Shown one piece after another: positions 1 to 7,586 of a stretch of 64,000 nt of DNA. The notes under the pieces are model-generated. The model searched no databases and was not told the DNA's origin. It saw only the letters and a program-made list of their open reading frames with translations. The stretch lies in NCBI RefSeq assembly GCF_900102915.1, contig NZ_FNGG01000001.1, positions 372,001 through 436,000 of the forward strand, written 5' to 3'. The stretch comes from Salinimicrobium catena (lineage in GTDB: Bacteria > Bacteroidota > Bacteroidia > Flavobacteriales > Flavobacteriaceae). A program made the translations under genes and the position numbers. Positions within the stretch are counted from its first letter, which is position 1, and every line of letters begins with the position of its first letter.

Positions 1-122
1 CTATTCCGGTAGGGGCAAAATTGGAAAAATCATAACATTCCATAACCCGAGTTTTAGCAGATTTTTCGCAGTGGTAATTTCTTAAGGAAACAGAAAATCT
101 GTACCTTAAAAAGAAAAGAGCC

Positions 123-674
123 ATGGAAGATAAAGCATTGGAATTTGCCAGGGAGGCTCATGGTGACCAACTTCGAAAATACGGGGATGAACCCTATATT
201 CAACACCCCATAAGGGTTGCAGGGCTGGTGAGGACGGTGCCGCATACTACTGAAATGATCTGTGCCGCCTACCTGCATGATGTGGTAGAAGACACTCCTG
301 TTTCAATACGTGACATTCAGAGGAAGTTTGGCCAGAAAGTGGCCCTGCTGGTTGATGAATTAACAGATGAATACGTAAAGGAAAAGTACCCACACCTAAA
401 CAGGAGAAAAAGAAAGGAAAAAGAAGTGGTCCGCCAATCCAATATTAGCAAGGCAGCCAAGACAATTAAGCTAGCTGATGTTATTGATAATACCCGCGAC
501 ATCATTCAAAATGACCTGGGATTTGCACGTCGCTACATCCCTGAAATGGCAGCTCTTACCGAAGCCCTGCAGGGAGGAAATTTCCGCCTGTTTTTAAAAG
601 CCTGTTACGAAGTACAACGAGGATTGTATGTTCTTAATAACGACAGGCCGGTTTCTGGAAGAAATGTAAAATAA
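123..674 (+). CDS. HD-domain phosphohydrolase, SpoT/MESH1-like
   Basis: The 183-residue protein is a stand-alone HD hydrolase. The start shows the family pattern of an early FAREAHGDQLRKYG stretch with YIQHPIRVA (residues about 25-33), and the metal-binding HDVVEDT motif at about 52-58. A later KLADVIDN segment matches the second conserved aspartate region of SpoT-type hydrolases. There is no RelA synthetase, TGS or ACT domain, so it resembles small alarmone hydrolases (MESH1 type) rather than full RelA/SpoT. Hydrolysis of (p)ppGpp or another nucleotide is inferred from the family, not shown. It stands alone upstream of proC with a 235-bp gap. No odd composition is apparent. Confidence 0.8.
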   Translation: MEDKALEFAREAHGDQLRKYGDEPYIQHPIRVAGLVRTVPHTTEMICAAYLHDVVEDTPVSIRDIQRKFGQKVALLVDELTDEYVKEKYPHLNRRKRKEKEVVRQSNISKAAKTIKLADVIDNTRDIIQNDLGFARRYIPEMAALTEALQGGNFRLFLKACYEVQRGLYVLNNDRPVSGRNVK

Positions 675-909
675 CCTCTTTTTCTGACTTATTTTCAGAA
701 AACCTGAAAAGATGACGTGTTGACACCCTTACCTCAAATCTTCACAACCCCTTTAAATTCAACACCTAACACCAACTCTCCCACCAAATTCCGCATTAAA
801 GGAGATAATTAAGTAGCCCTGTACAGTCTTTGCACATACTGGTATTGAAAATTTATTCGTAAATTTTTGTCTGTTACTTTTCAGGCAAAAGAAATCTAAA
901 AAAACACAA

Positions 910-1716
910 ATGAAAGTTTTAGTTATTGGTGCAGGAAATATGGGTCTTACATATGCGGAAGGAATGGCCTCATCAACTTATTTGAACCGCAGAAAGTTAA
1001 TGGTCTTTGATGTTTCTCCAGACAAGATCATATCCCTCAAGGAAATGGGAATGTTTGATGTTTATGAGAAAATGGAAGATGCCTTACCTCAAGCAGACGT
1101 GGTTTTCATTGCGGTAAAACCTTATCACAGCGAGGAACTATTTGAAAAGATGAAGCCCATGATGAACGAGGAGCAAATAGCAGTTTCCCTTATGGCCGGG
1201 GTGACCATTGAAACCATTCAACAAGGACTTGGAATAAAGAAGGTGGTTCGTACCATGCCCAATTTACCTGCACAGGTAGGAAAAGGGGTTACTTCTTATA
1301 CTGAATCTGAAGAGGTTTCCAGGGTGGAACTTTTGATGATCAGGAATTTACTGGACACAACAGGAGAATCCATCCATGTGAAAAACCAGAATTTCATTGA
1401 TGCCTCCACCGGGATCTCGGGTAGCGGTCCTGCATATGTCTTCTACTTCATGAACTCTATGCTCGAAGCTGCCAAGAAAATGGGCTTTTCAGATAATGAT
1501 TCCAGGGTACTGGTAAGCCAGACCTTTGAAGGAGCGGTAGAACTTTTTAACCGCAATGATCTTTCCCCAACTCTTTGGATGGACCGCGTGGCTTCAAAAG
1601 GAGGAACTACAAGGGCCGCTCTTGACTCCATGGACGATAACAACGTGAAAGAACTTATTAAGGAAGCCGCTTACGCCGCCTTTAACAGGGCAGTAGAGCT
1701 GGGAGAAGAAGATTAA
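910..1716 (+). CDS. proC: pyrroline-5-carboxylate reductase
   Basis: ProC reduces 1-pyrroline-5-carboxylate to proline with NAD(P)H, the last step of proline synthesis in the cytosol. The 268-residue length is typical. The N-terminal Rossmann motif GAGNMG is at residues 7-12. The C-terminal dimerisation domain carries SGSGPAYVF (about 172-180) and KGGTTRAALDSMD (about 236-248), both diagnostic. The ATG at 910 follows an A-rich leader without a clear Shine-Dalgarno site. It is monocistronic: a strong hairpin terminator follows within 30 bp and tRNA genes come next. Confidence 0.95.
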   Translation: MKVLVIGAGNMGLTYAEGMASSTYLNRRKLMVFDVSPDKIISLKEMGMFDVYEKMEDALPQADVVFIAVKPYHSEELFEKMKPMMNEEQIAVSLMAGVTIETIQQGLGIKKVVRTMPNLPAQVGKGVTSYTESEEVSRVELLMIRNLLDTTGESIHVKNQNFIDASTGISGSGPAYVFYFMNSMLEAAKKMGFSDNDSRVLVSQTFEGAVELFNRNDLSPTLWMDRVASKGGTTRAALDSMDDNNVKELIKEAAYAAFNRAVELGEED

Positions 1717-1742
1717 ATTTCAGCTCTTTAAGAGACAGAGAA

Positions 1743-1775
1743 AAGCCCGGTTTTGAAAACCGGGCTTCTTTATGT
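1743..1775 (+). terminator. Rho-independent terminator of proC
   Basis: A 12-bp perfect stem (AAGCCCGGTTTT paired with AAAACCGGGCTT, 1743-1767) is followed by a T-rich run. It lies 27 bp after the proC stop and separates it from the tRNA genes. Confidence 0.85.
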
Positions 1776-1860
1776 TTTTTCGGGAAAAGATCTTAATTCC
1801 TGACACCCAAATTTCTTTTTATTTTTTATTCGAATATTTAGCGAAAATTAAAAATAACAC

Positions 1861-1868
1861 TATATTTG
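1861..1868 (+). promoter_or_regulatory. -7 box of the tRNA-Asn promoter
   Basis: TATATTTG matches the Bacteroidota TAnnTTTG -7 consensus and lies 25 bp upstream of the first tRNA-Asn. No clear -33 TTG is visible. The surrounding sequence is very AT-rich. Confidence 0.6.
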
Positions 1869-1893
1869 CATCCGCAAAATTGATTGCAAACAT

Positions 1894-1967
1894 TCCTCCT
1901 TAGCTCAGTTGGTTAGAGCATCTGACTGTTAATCAGAGGGTCCTTGGTTCGAGCCCAAGAGGAGGAG
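1894..1967 (+). tRNA. tRNA-Asn (GTT)
   Basis: A 74-nt cloverleaf can be folded by eye: acceptor TCCTCCT/AGGAGGA, D stem GCTC/GAGC, anticodon stem TCTGA/TCAGA with loop CTGTTAA (anticodon GTT), and T stem CTTGG/CCAAG with loop TTCGAGC. The discriminator is G and CCA is not encoded. A second copy follows 46 bp downstream. Confidence 0.97.
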
Positions 1968-2013
1968 CAAAAAGCAACAGAAGGCTTTTCAAAAATTCTG
2001 GACATATTGAAAT

Positions 2014-2087
2014 TCCTCCTTAGCTCAGTTGGTTAGAGCATTTGACTGTTAATCAAAGGGTCCTTGGTTCGAGCCCAAGAGGGGGAG
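2014..2087 (+). tRNA. tRNA-Asn (GTT), second copy
   Basis: This is a near-identical tandem copy of the preceding tRNA with the same anticodon loop CTGTTAA. The anticodon stem has changed compensatorily to TTTGA/TCAAA. The 3' acceptor strand is AGGGGGA, giving one T:G wobble with TCCTCCT. It probably shares the upstream promoter. Confidence 0.96.
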
Positions 2088-2092
2088 CAGTG

Positions 2093-2122
2093 AAGCCCCG
2101 CATTTTTATGTGGGGCTTTTTA
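2093..2122 (+). terminator. Terminator of the tRNA-Asn pair
   Basis: The hairpin AGCCCCGCAT/ATGTGGGGCT is followed by TTTTTATTTT, starting 6 bp after the second tRNA. Confidence 0.8.
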
Positions 2123-2142
2123 TTTTAAAAACTTTTGGGCGA

Positions 2143-2188
2143 GAAGCCTGTCCCGAGCGGCAGTCGAGGGGAGCCCAAGAGGAGGAGC
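2143..2188 (+). repeat. REP-like sequence joined to a tRNA-Asn 3' end fragment
   Basis: The 18 bases at 2171-2188 are identical to the 3' end of the first tRNA-Asn (T-arm 3' strand, acceptor strand, discriminator and one base beyond). They are preceded not by the rest of a tRNA but by a short imperfect palindrome around CCCGAGCGGCAGTCGAGGG, which resembles dispersed extragenic repeats of Bacteroidota. It reads as a third tRNA copy whose 5' part was replaced, or as a recombination scar. It is not a functional tRNA. Confidence 0.6.
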
Positions 2189-2197
2189 TTTTTAAAT

Positions 2198-2225
2198 GCC
2201 ATCTTTTATAAGGTGGCTTTTTTTT
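2198..2225 (+). terminator. Hairpin plus T-run after the tRNA fragment
   Basis: GCCATCTT/AAGGTGGC (one G:U pair) with a TTAT loop is followed by nine T residues. It may be the original terminator of a longer tRNA transcript. Confidence 0.6.
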
Positions 2226-2272
2226 ATCACAATACTACCTACCCATTAAATATTAAGTATCCGGAATTAAAA

Positions 2273-2299
2273 AAGGCTGAAGTTATCTTCAGCCTTTTC
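2273..2299 (-). terminator. Terminator of rseP, probably bidirectional
   Basis: AAGGCTGAAG/CTTCAGCCTT forms a hairpin with A-rich sequence before and T-rich sequence after, so it can act on both strands. It lies 23 bp beyond the stop of the minus-strand protease gene and also insulates it from the tRNA region. Confidence 0.75.
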
Positions 2300-2321
2300 T
2301 TTTCCTTATCAAGAGTTATTT

Positions 2322-3689
2322 TTACTCAAACAACCATCTGTAGATATCATTTCCGTTAGCGAACAGCACCAGGGCAATAAGAATGATGAACCCTACCAGC
2401 TGCGCGTATTCCATGAATTTCTCGTTGGGTTTTCTTCCGGAGATCATTTCATATAACAGGAACATCACATGCCCACCATCAAGCGCCGGAATTGGCAGTA
2501 TGTTCATGAAGGCAAGAATGATTGAAATAAAAGCTGTGGTCATCCAGAATGCCTGCCAGTTCCATGCATCGGGGAATAATCCTCCAATGGCTCCAAAACC
2601 ACCAACCTGGGTCGCACCTTTCTTGGTGAACACATATTTGAACTGCGCCACATAATCGTGCAGCGTCCAATACGCGAGGTCAAATCCTTTGCTGACGCTT
2701 TCCCCAAGAGAATAGGTTTCTTTCCTGATATTGATAGAACTTGCCTTGCTTATTCCAATATTTCCTTCTTCATTGGGAGTGACCGAAATGGTTCTCAATC
2801 CTCCTGCCAATACCCGCTCACCTTCCTGGTCCAGCTCCATGCTCTCAAATTTTCCGTCACGTCTAAAAACTATCTCCAGCGGCTTGTCCTGGCTCTCCCC
2901 TATTTCGCGGGTCAATTCATGCCAGAAGCCTATTTCCACATCGTTCACAGAAATGATCCTGTCTCCTTTCTTCAATCCGGCTTTTTCCGCAGGGCTGCCG
3001 GCAACCACAGAATCAAGTACCGGAGCTTCCATTGGCACGAACGGTTGCAGCACTCCCTGTTCGAACATGGTAGAACCTATTTCTTCGGGAATGGAAATGG
3101 TCTCTGTTTGCCCGTCCTGGTGCAGAACAGTGATGCTTTCAACATCCCTTAGAAAAAGATATTTATTGATATCTATACTGTTCTTCAGGTCATCTCCATT
3201 CACCTCAAGCACACGATCGCCATCCCTGAAGCCCATTTCTTTAAAAGTGTCATCTACGGCAAATCCATTGGGCATGTCTTCCGGAGTGATATACGGACTT
3301 CCCCAAACGAACAACACCATCATGTAGATCAGGAATCCCAGGATGATATTCACGGTCACCCCACCCACCATGATGATCAATCGCTGCCATGCAGGCTTGC
3401 TTCTGAATTCCCATGGCTGCGGTGGTTTTGCCATTTGCTCGCGGTCCATGCTTTCATCTATCATTCCCGCGATCTTTACATAACCTCCAAGCGGAAGCCA
3501 ACCAATTCCATATACTGTACTACCTATTTTCTTCTTGAAAAGAGCGAATTTGACATCAAAAAAGAGGAAGAATTTTTCAACCCTTGTCTTGAACAGCTTC
3601 GCCGGGATAAAATGCCCCAGTTCGTGCAGCACGATAAGGATTGACAAACTTAAAATGAGTTGTAAAGCTTTTATAAAAAACGGATCCAT
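2322..3689 (-). CDS. rseP: RIP metalloprotease RseP (site-2 protease, M50)
   Basis: This is an intramembrane zinc protease that cleaves anti-sigma factors or signal-peptide remnants in the inner membrane. With the start at 3689 (455 aa) the protein begins MDPFFIK and the zinc motif HELGH falls at residues 22-26 in the first membrane segment, as in the family. An upstream in-frame start would add 29 residues of untypical sequence, so I rejected it. Two PDZ-like regions occupy about 130-300, including a VAGSPAEKAGLKKGDRIISV motif. The C-terminal LDGGH motif supplies the third zinc ligand. It is divergent from the Sco1-like gene; RseP is essential in many bacteria. Confidence 0.93.
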   Translation of the reverse strand: MDPFFIKALQLILSLSILIVLHELGHFIPAKLFKTRVEKFFLFFDVKFALFKKKIGSTVYGIGWLPLGGYVKIAGMIDESMDREQMAKPPQPWEFRSKPAWQRLIIMVGGVTVNIILGFLIYMMVLFVWGSPYITPEDMPNGFAVDDTFKEMGFRDGDRVLEVNGDDLKNSIDINKYLFLRDVESITVLHQDGQTETISIPEEIGSTMFEQGVLQPFVPMEAPVLDSVVAGSPAEKAGLKKGDRIISVNDVEIGFWHELTREIGESQDKPLEIVFRRDGKFESMELDQEGERVLAGGLRTISVTPNEEGNIGISKASSINIRKETYSLGESVSKGFDLAYWTLHDYVAQFKYVFTKKGATQVGGFGAIGGLFPDAWNWQAFWMTTAFISIILAFMNILPIPALDGGHVMFLLYEMISGRKPNEKFMEYAQLVGFIILIALVLFANGNDIYRWLFE

Positions 3690-3716
3690 ATGCAATCTTC
3701 GAAAATTAAAATCGCA

Positions 3717-3724
3717 CAAAAGTA
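3717..3724 (-). promoter_or_regulatory. -7 box of the rseP promoter
   Basis: On the minus strand TACTTTTG matches TAnnTTTG. The inferred start site lies about 20 nt upstream of the chosen rseP ATG, which supports that start. An adjacent perfect inverted repeat, AACCTTT-T-AAAGGTT (3724-3738), may be an operator; this is inference only. Confidence 0.55.
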
Positions 3725-3821
3725 ACCTTTTAAAGGTTGCTAAAAAAGTCCCTGCACCTGCATGGGAATTTCTCAACGTAAAATTCCGGGCTGCGACTTC
3801 CCTAATTTGATATTTAGAATG

Positions 3822-3829
3822 TAATTTTG
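3822..3829 (+). promoter_or_regulatory. -7 box of the Sco1-like gene
   Basis: TAATTTTG matches TAnnTTTG 18 bp upstream of the ATG at 3847, giving a short leader. No well-placed -33 TTG is visible. Confidence 0.55.
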
Positions 3830-3846
3830 CGGAAAATCAGTCCAGT

Positions 3847-4512
3847 ATGCTCCGTTTCTTCGCGAAATATAAGTTCTTCGGAATATTCCTTTTTGTGCTT
3901 TCGGCTATCATTATTTTGATCATTTACAATGTTCTGAAACCACAGGAGCGGCTTCCGGTATATCAGCCCAACATGGTGAGTAATGAACTGGTAGACTCCA
4001 CCATTCAGGAGGTGAGAAAATACCACACTATCTCCGATTTTAAGCTCTACAACCAGAACGGGGATACTATTACCCAGGATTTCTACGACGGAAAGATCTA
4101 CGTAGCCGATTTCTTTTTCACAACCTGCCAAACCATTTGCCCTATCATGACCGATCATATGCTGAAGATACAGGAGAAGCTGAAGGACGATCCTGAAGTC
4201 CTCCTGCTTTCACACACCGTGATCCCAAATGCAGACAGTGTTCCGCAGTTAAAGAAATACGCACTCGAAAAAGGCGTAAATGACGCGAAATGGAACCTGG
4301 TTACAGGCGATAAAAAACAGATCTACGACCTGGCCCGTAAGTCCTACCTTGCGGCCAAAAGCGAGGGAGACGCGGGTCCTTTTGACATGATACATACAGA
4401 GAATTTTGTGCTGGTAGATAAAGAAAAACGCATTAGGGGCTTCTATGATGGGACCAGTTCCGAGGCCATAGATGATCTGCTGCACGACATAGAAATTCTC
4501 AAAAAAGAGTGA
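3847..4512 (+). CDS. SCO1/SenC family copper-handling protein
   Basis: Sco proteins are membrane-anchored thioredoxin-fold proteins that deliver copper to, or reduce, the CuA site of cytochrome c oxidase. The 221-residue protein has an N-terminal membrane anchor (about 10-29) and a periplasmic thioredoxin-like domain. The copper-binding CxxxC is at C94 and C98 (TTCQTICP) and the third ligand is probably H183 (DMIHTENF). All three residues are therefore present. No cytochrome oxidase genes are next to it. It is separated from feoA by 139 bp carrying a good promoter. Confidence 0.9.
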   Translation: MLRFFAKYKFFGIFLFVLSAIIILIIYNVLKPQERLPVYQPNMVSNELVDSTIQEVRKYHTISDFKLYNQNGDTITQDFYDGKIYVADFFFTTCQTICPIMTDHMLKIQEKLKDDPEVLLLSHTVIPNADSVPQLKKYALEKGVNDAKWNLVTGDKKQIYDLARKSYLAAKSEGDAGPFDMIHTENFVLVDKEKRIRGFYDGTSSEAIDDLLHDIEILKKE

Positions 4513-4593
4513 AATTTTCCTCGTTAAGACTTCCGCTTTTCTGATAAGGATCAGCTTTGCGCTTTTTAATTCTCTCTTTTCGCTTTACAAGTT

Positions 4594-4623
4594 TTTGTAA
4601 TCCTGAATTTTGCCTTATTTTTG
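4594..4623 (+). promoter_or_regulatory. feoAB promoter (-33 TTTG, -7 TATTTTTG)
   Basis: TTTG at 4594-4597 and TATTTTTG at 4616-4623, spaced by 18 bp, fit the Bacteroidota promoter consensus well. The predicted start site falls just before the operator-like palindrome at 4629-4646. Confidence 0.7.
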
Positions 4624-4628
4624 CCTTG

Positions 4629-4646
4629 TTTAAAATCAATCTAAAT
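4629..4646 (+). promoter_or_regulatory. Putative metal-regulator operator upstream of feoA
   Basis: TTTAAAAT-CA-ATCTAAAT is an imperfect 18-bp palindrome with the same half-site (ATCTAAA) and the same 8-2-8 layout as the perfect palindrome at 9123-9140 beside the DtxR/MntR-type gene. It overlaps the predicted transcription start of feoAB. Binding by that regulator is inference. Confidence 0.5.
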
Positions 4647-4651
4647 AAACA

Positions 4652-4882
4652 TTGAGTAAGACGATCGCAGATTTGAAGAGAGGCCAGCGCGGTATCATAA
4701 AAGAGTTTTCGGCAGAGGTGATCCCCTTGAAGCTGCTGGAAATGGGCTGTCTTCCCGGTAATGAAGTAGAGCTGGTGCAAATGGCCCCATTCAGAGATCC
4801 GTTATACCTCAATATCAACGGAAGCCACCTTGCCATTAGAAAGGAAACGGCCCTGAATATTCAAATAGAAATCCTCCCCTAA
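4652..4882 (+). CDS. feoA: FeoA domain protein, ferrous iron transport
   Basis: FeoA is a small cytosolic SH3-like protein needed for full FeoB activity. The 76-residue length and the pattern ADLKRGQRGIIKEF, then PLKLLEMGCLPGNEVELV, fit the family. The start is TTG at 4652; no ATG is available upstream in frame within the leader. It lies 2 bp ahead of feoB, so the two are certainly co-transcribed. The preceding promoter carries a palindrome resembling the MntR/DtxR-type site further along. Confidence 0.9.
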   Translation: MSKTIADLKRGQRGIIKEFSAEVIPLKLLEMGCLPGNEVELVQMAPFRDPLYLNINGSHLAIRKETALNIQIEILP

Positions 4883-4884
4883 AA

Positions 4885-6984
4885 ATGGGAAAACAGATCA
4901 ATGTTGCACTTATCGGGAATCCCAACACGGGTAAGACCTCGGTATTCAATCTGCTTACAGGTTTAAATCAGCAGGTGGGTAATTACCCCGGAATAACTGT
5001 TGAAAAGAAGGAAGGGATCTGTAAACTTCCGCGGAACGTTAAAGCTCATATTCTTGACCTGCCCGGAACATACAGTTTAAACGCTTCCTCTCTTGACGAG
5101 AACGTGGTCATTGAACTGCTGCTGAACAAGAACGATAAAGATTATCCCGATGTGGCAGTGGTGGTGAGCGATGTGGAGAACCTGAAAAGGAATCTTTTGC
5201 TGTTTACCCAGATAAAAGATCTTGAGATCCCTACTATCCTGGTGATCAACATGGCTGACAGGATGAGCAGAAAAGGGATCTCTTTAGATATTCCTGAACT
5301 CGAGAAACAACTTAAGACAAGGATAGCACTGGTAAGTGCCCGAAAAAAATCGGGAATTGAAGAACTTAAGGAACATATTCTCAATTACCGGCACATCTCT
5401 ACAGAGCCCTGTTTGAATGCTTCGGTAATGGATCCTACCTATTTTGATAAGCTACGGAATGCCTTTCCTAACCAGTCGCTGTACAAGCTTTGGCTGGTGA
5501 TTACCCAGGATGTGAATTTTGGAAACCTGAACCGGAACAGCATTGATAACAAACAGGATTTCCGCACCAAGGACGAAAGCACCCTGAAAAAGATGCAGCA
5601 GAAAGAAACCATTCTGCGTTACCAGTTCATCAACGGAGTCCTCAAACAGGCAATGAGCGTTGATGTCAACGCGGCTAAGGGGCTTAGGGCAAATTTTGAC
5701 CGTATTCTAACTCATAAGGTGTGGGGCTATGTGATCTTTTTTTCCATTTTACTCCTGATATTTCAGGCGATATACGACTGGTCCAGCTATCCAATGGATT
5801 TTATTGACGATAGCTTTGTGGTCTTGAGCGAACTGGTAAAACAGAATTTCCCTGCCGGAGATTTTACAAACCTGGTTGCAGAAGGCATCATCCCCGGTCT
5901 TGGCGGGATAGTGATCTTCATCCCACAGATCGCCTTCCTCTTCCTGTTCATTTCCATACTGGAAGAAAGCGGGTACATGAGCCGCGTAGTCTTCCTGATG
6001 GACCGTACCATGAGGAAATTTGGATTAAGCGGAAAAAGCGTTGTGCCGCTGGTATCAGGGACTGCCTGTGCCATCCCGGCCGTCATGGCTTCAAGAAACA
6101 TTGAGGACTGGAAGGAGCGTCTTATTACCATTCTGGTGGTACCCTTCACCACCTGTTCGGCAAGGCTGCCAGTTTACCTAATCATTATCGCCCTGGTCAT
6201 CCCAGACAGATCATTTTTAGGCTTTAACCTTCAGGGGCTAACCCTTATGCTGCTTTACCTGCTTGGTTTCTTTATGGCCATCTTTGCAGCCTGGGTGCTT
6301 CATAAAATGCTTCAGATCAAGAGCAAATCATACTTTGTGATCGAAATGCCTAATTACAAAATGCCCATCTTGAAGAACGTGGGGATCAATGTGCTGGAAA
6401 AGACAAAATCATTCGTGGTTGGTGCCGGAAAGATCATTCTCGCAATTTCGATCATCCTGTGGGTGCTGGCAAGCTACGGCCCGGGAGATGAATTTGATAA
6501 CGCCGAAAGCATAGTTCAGGAAAAGTTCAGTGAAACCTATCTTCCGCAGGAAGAATTAGATAATAAAATAGCCTCTTATAAATTACAGCATTCCTATATC
6601 GGCAATATAGGAAAAGCCATAGAGCCGGCGGTAGCCCCATTGGGTTATGACTGGAAGATTGGCATAGCCATTGTAAGTTCCTTTGCCGCGAGAGAAGTGT
6701 TTGTTGGGACCCTTGCTACCATCTACAGCGTGGGCAGCGATGAGGAAGAAACCATTAAGGCCAGGATGAGCTCAGAAGTCAATCCCATCCTGGGCGGACC
6801 ACTCTTCACCTTTGCCAGCGGAGTAAGTCTCCTGTTATTCTATGCCTTTGCCATGCAATGTATGAGCACCCTGGCTATCGTAAAAAGAGAAACCAACACG
6901 TGGAAATGGCCGGTACTGCAGTTAGTAGCCATGACCGGGATAGCTTATATCGCTGCCCTGGCTGCATTCCAGGCTTTGAGTTAG
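4885..6984 (+). CDS. feoB: ferrous iron transport protein B
   Basis: FeoB is the inner-membrane Fe(II) transporter with an N-terminal G-protein domain. At 699 residues it has typical length. The G1 motif GNPNTGKTS is at 11-19, DLPGTYSL (G3) at about 58-65 and the NMADR (G4) region at about 122-126. Two Gate domains follow, with GTACAIPAVMASR and TTCSARLPVY segments that carry the conserved pore cysteines. It sits between feoA and a 51-residue Cys-rich partner, giving a three-gene iron uptake operon. Confidence 0.97.
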   Translation: MGKQINVALIGNPNTGKTSVFNLLTGLNQQVGNYPGITVEKKEGICKLPRNVKAHILDLPGTYSLNASSLDENVVIELLLNKNDKDYPDVAVVVSDVENLKRNLLLFTQIKDLEIPTILVINMADRMSRKGISLDIPELEKQLKTRIALVSARKKSGIEELKEHILNYRHISTEPCLNASVMDPTYFDKLRNAFPNQSLYKLWLVITQDVNFGNLNRNSIDNKQDFRTKDESTLKKMQQKETILRYQFINGVLKQAMSVDVNAAKGLRANFDRILTHKVWGYVIFFSILLLIFQAIYDWSSYPMDFIDDSFVVLSELVKQNFPAGDFTNLVAEGIIPGLGGIVIFIPQIAFLFLFISILEESGYMSRVVFLMDRTMRKFGLSGKSVVPLVSGTACAIPAVMASRNIEDWKERLITILVVPFTTCSARLPVYLIIIALVIPDRSFLGFNLQGLTLMLLYLLGFFMAIFAAWVLHKMLQIKSKSYFVIEMPNYKMPILKNVGINVLEKTKSFVVGAGKIILAISIILWVLASYGPGDEFDNAESIVQEKFSETYLPQEELDNKIASYKLQHSYIGNIGKAIEPAVAPLGYDWKIGIAIVSSFAAREVFVGTLATIYSVGSDEEETIKARMSSEVNPILGGPLFTFASGVSLLLFYAFAMQCMSTLAIVKRETNTWKWPVLQLVAMTGIAYIAALAAFQALS

Positions 6985-6993
6985 AATTTAAAA

Positions 6994-7149
6994 ATGATGG
7001 AAATGATTCAGGAAATATTAGTCTTTATCACCTTTTTTTGGGCAGTAGGATACATGTTCACGAAGTTCATTTATAAGCCAAAATTCCTCTTCGGAAAAAG
7101 CAAAGCTTCAAACAAATCCTGCGGCACTGAGTGTGGAAGCTGTCATTAA
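6994..7149 (+). CDS. FeoB-associated Cys-rich membrane protein
   Basis: This 51-residue protein starts at ATG 6994, 9 bp after feoB. It has one membrane helix (about 4-22, ILVFITFFWAVGYMFTKFI), a basic stretch, and a C-terminal tail with three cysteines, CGTECGSCH. That layout matches the small Cys-rich membrane proteins found next to feoB in Firmicutes and Bacteroidota. The role is unproven; iron or redox handling at the transporter is the usual suggestion. Its stop codon overlaps the stop of the convergent gene at 7146. Confidence 0.8.
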   Translation: MMEMIQEILVFITFFWAVGYMFTKFIYKPKFLFGKSKASNKSCGTECGSCH

Positions 7150-7550
7150 GGAGCAATATCCAGTAGGAATCCTAAAGAATATTCTTTAGGAGTGATCTTT
7201 TTTGGCGTGGCCGGATAAGGATCTAACTGCAAACTTGAGAACTTGATCTCTCCCAATTCTAATACTTCTGAAGTCCTGCCGGATATGGTCACTTGCCTTT
7301 CAAAATAATTCCGGTTGAAGTTGGTCCCCAGCAGTATTTTAGCCTCTCCTTCCCAAATGCAGGCTACGCTTTCCGGACATCGGGAATCAGAGATCACCTT
7401 TATAAATTCAACTGAAATATCCCCGAAAATTTTTTCCTCTCCTAACTTTAAAGAATCCATCTCAGCTACCTCGCTCTTTTGAGCTCCCTGAGCAAACATC
7501 AGCGGACTGGAATTAAAAAGCATGAACAGGATGATCCCTAATTTTTTCAT
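7146..7550 (-). CDS. secreted hypothetical protein with DxRCP...CxWxGxA motif
   Basis: The 134-residue protein has an N-terminal signal peptide (residues about 1-20, ending MFAQG). The mature part contains SDSRCPESVACIWEGEAKI at about 55-73, with a cysteine pair and a Trp-Glu-Gly core. I know this pattern from small uncharacterised secreted proteins of Bacteroidota; no function is assigned. It is the last of three minus-strand genes after the MntR-like regulator and the ZIP transporter (36 bp gap), so it may be metal-regulated. That is inference from position. Confidence 0.7.
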   Translation of the reverse strand: MKKLGIILFMLFNSSPLMFAQGAQKSEVAEMDSLKLGEEKIFGDISVEFIKVISDSRCPESVACIWEGEAKILLGTNFNRNYFERQVTISGRTSEVLELGEIKFSSLQLDPYPATPKKITPKEYSLGFLLDIAP

Positions 7551-7586
7551 ACTCTAAGGACGAGGTAAACATCCGGGTATTACAGA

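Noticed and set aside
2135-2359. 74-codon plus-strand frame across the tRNA fragment and terminators
   Set aside because: It consists of repeat and terminator sequence, has no recognisable domain and overlaps the 3' end of rseP.
2731-3327. 198-codon frame antisense to rseP
   Set aside because: A shadow of the conserved protease frame; composition is Ser-rich as expected for an antisense reading.
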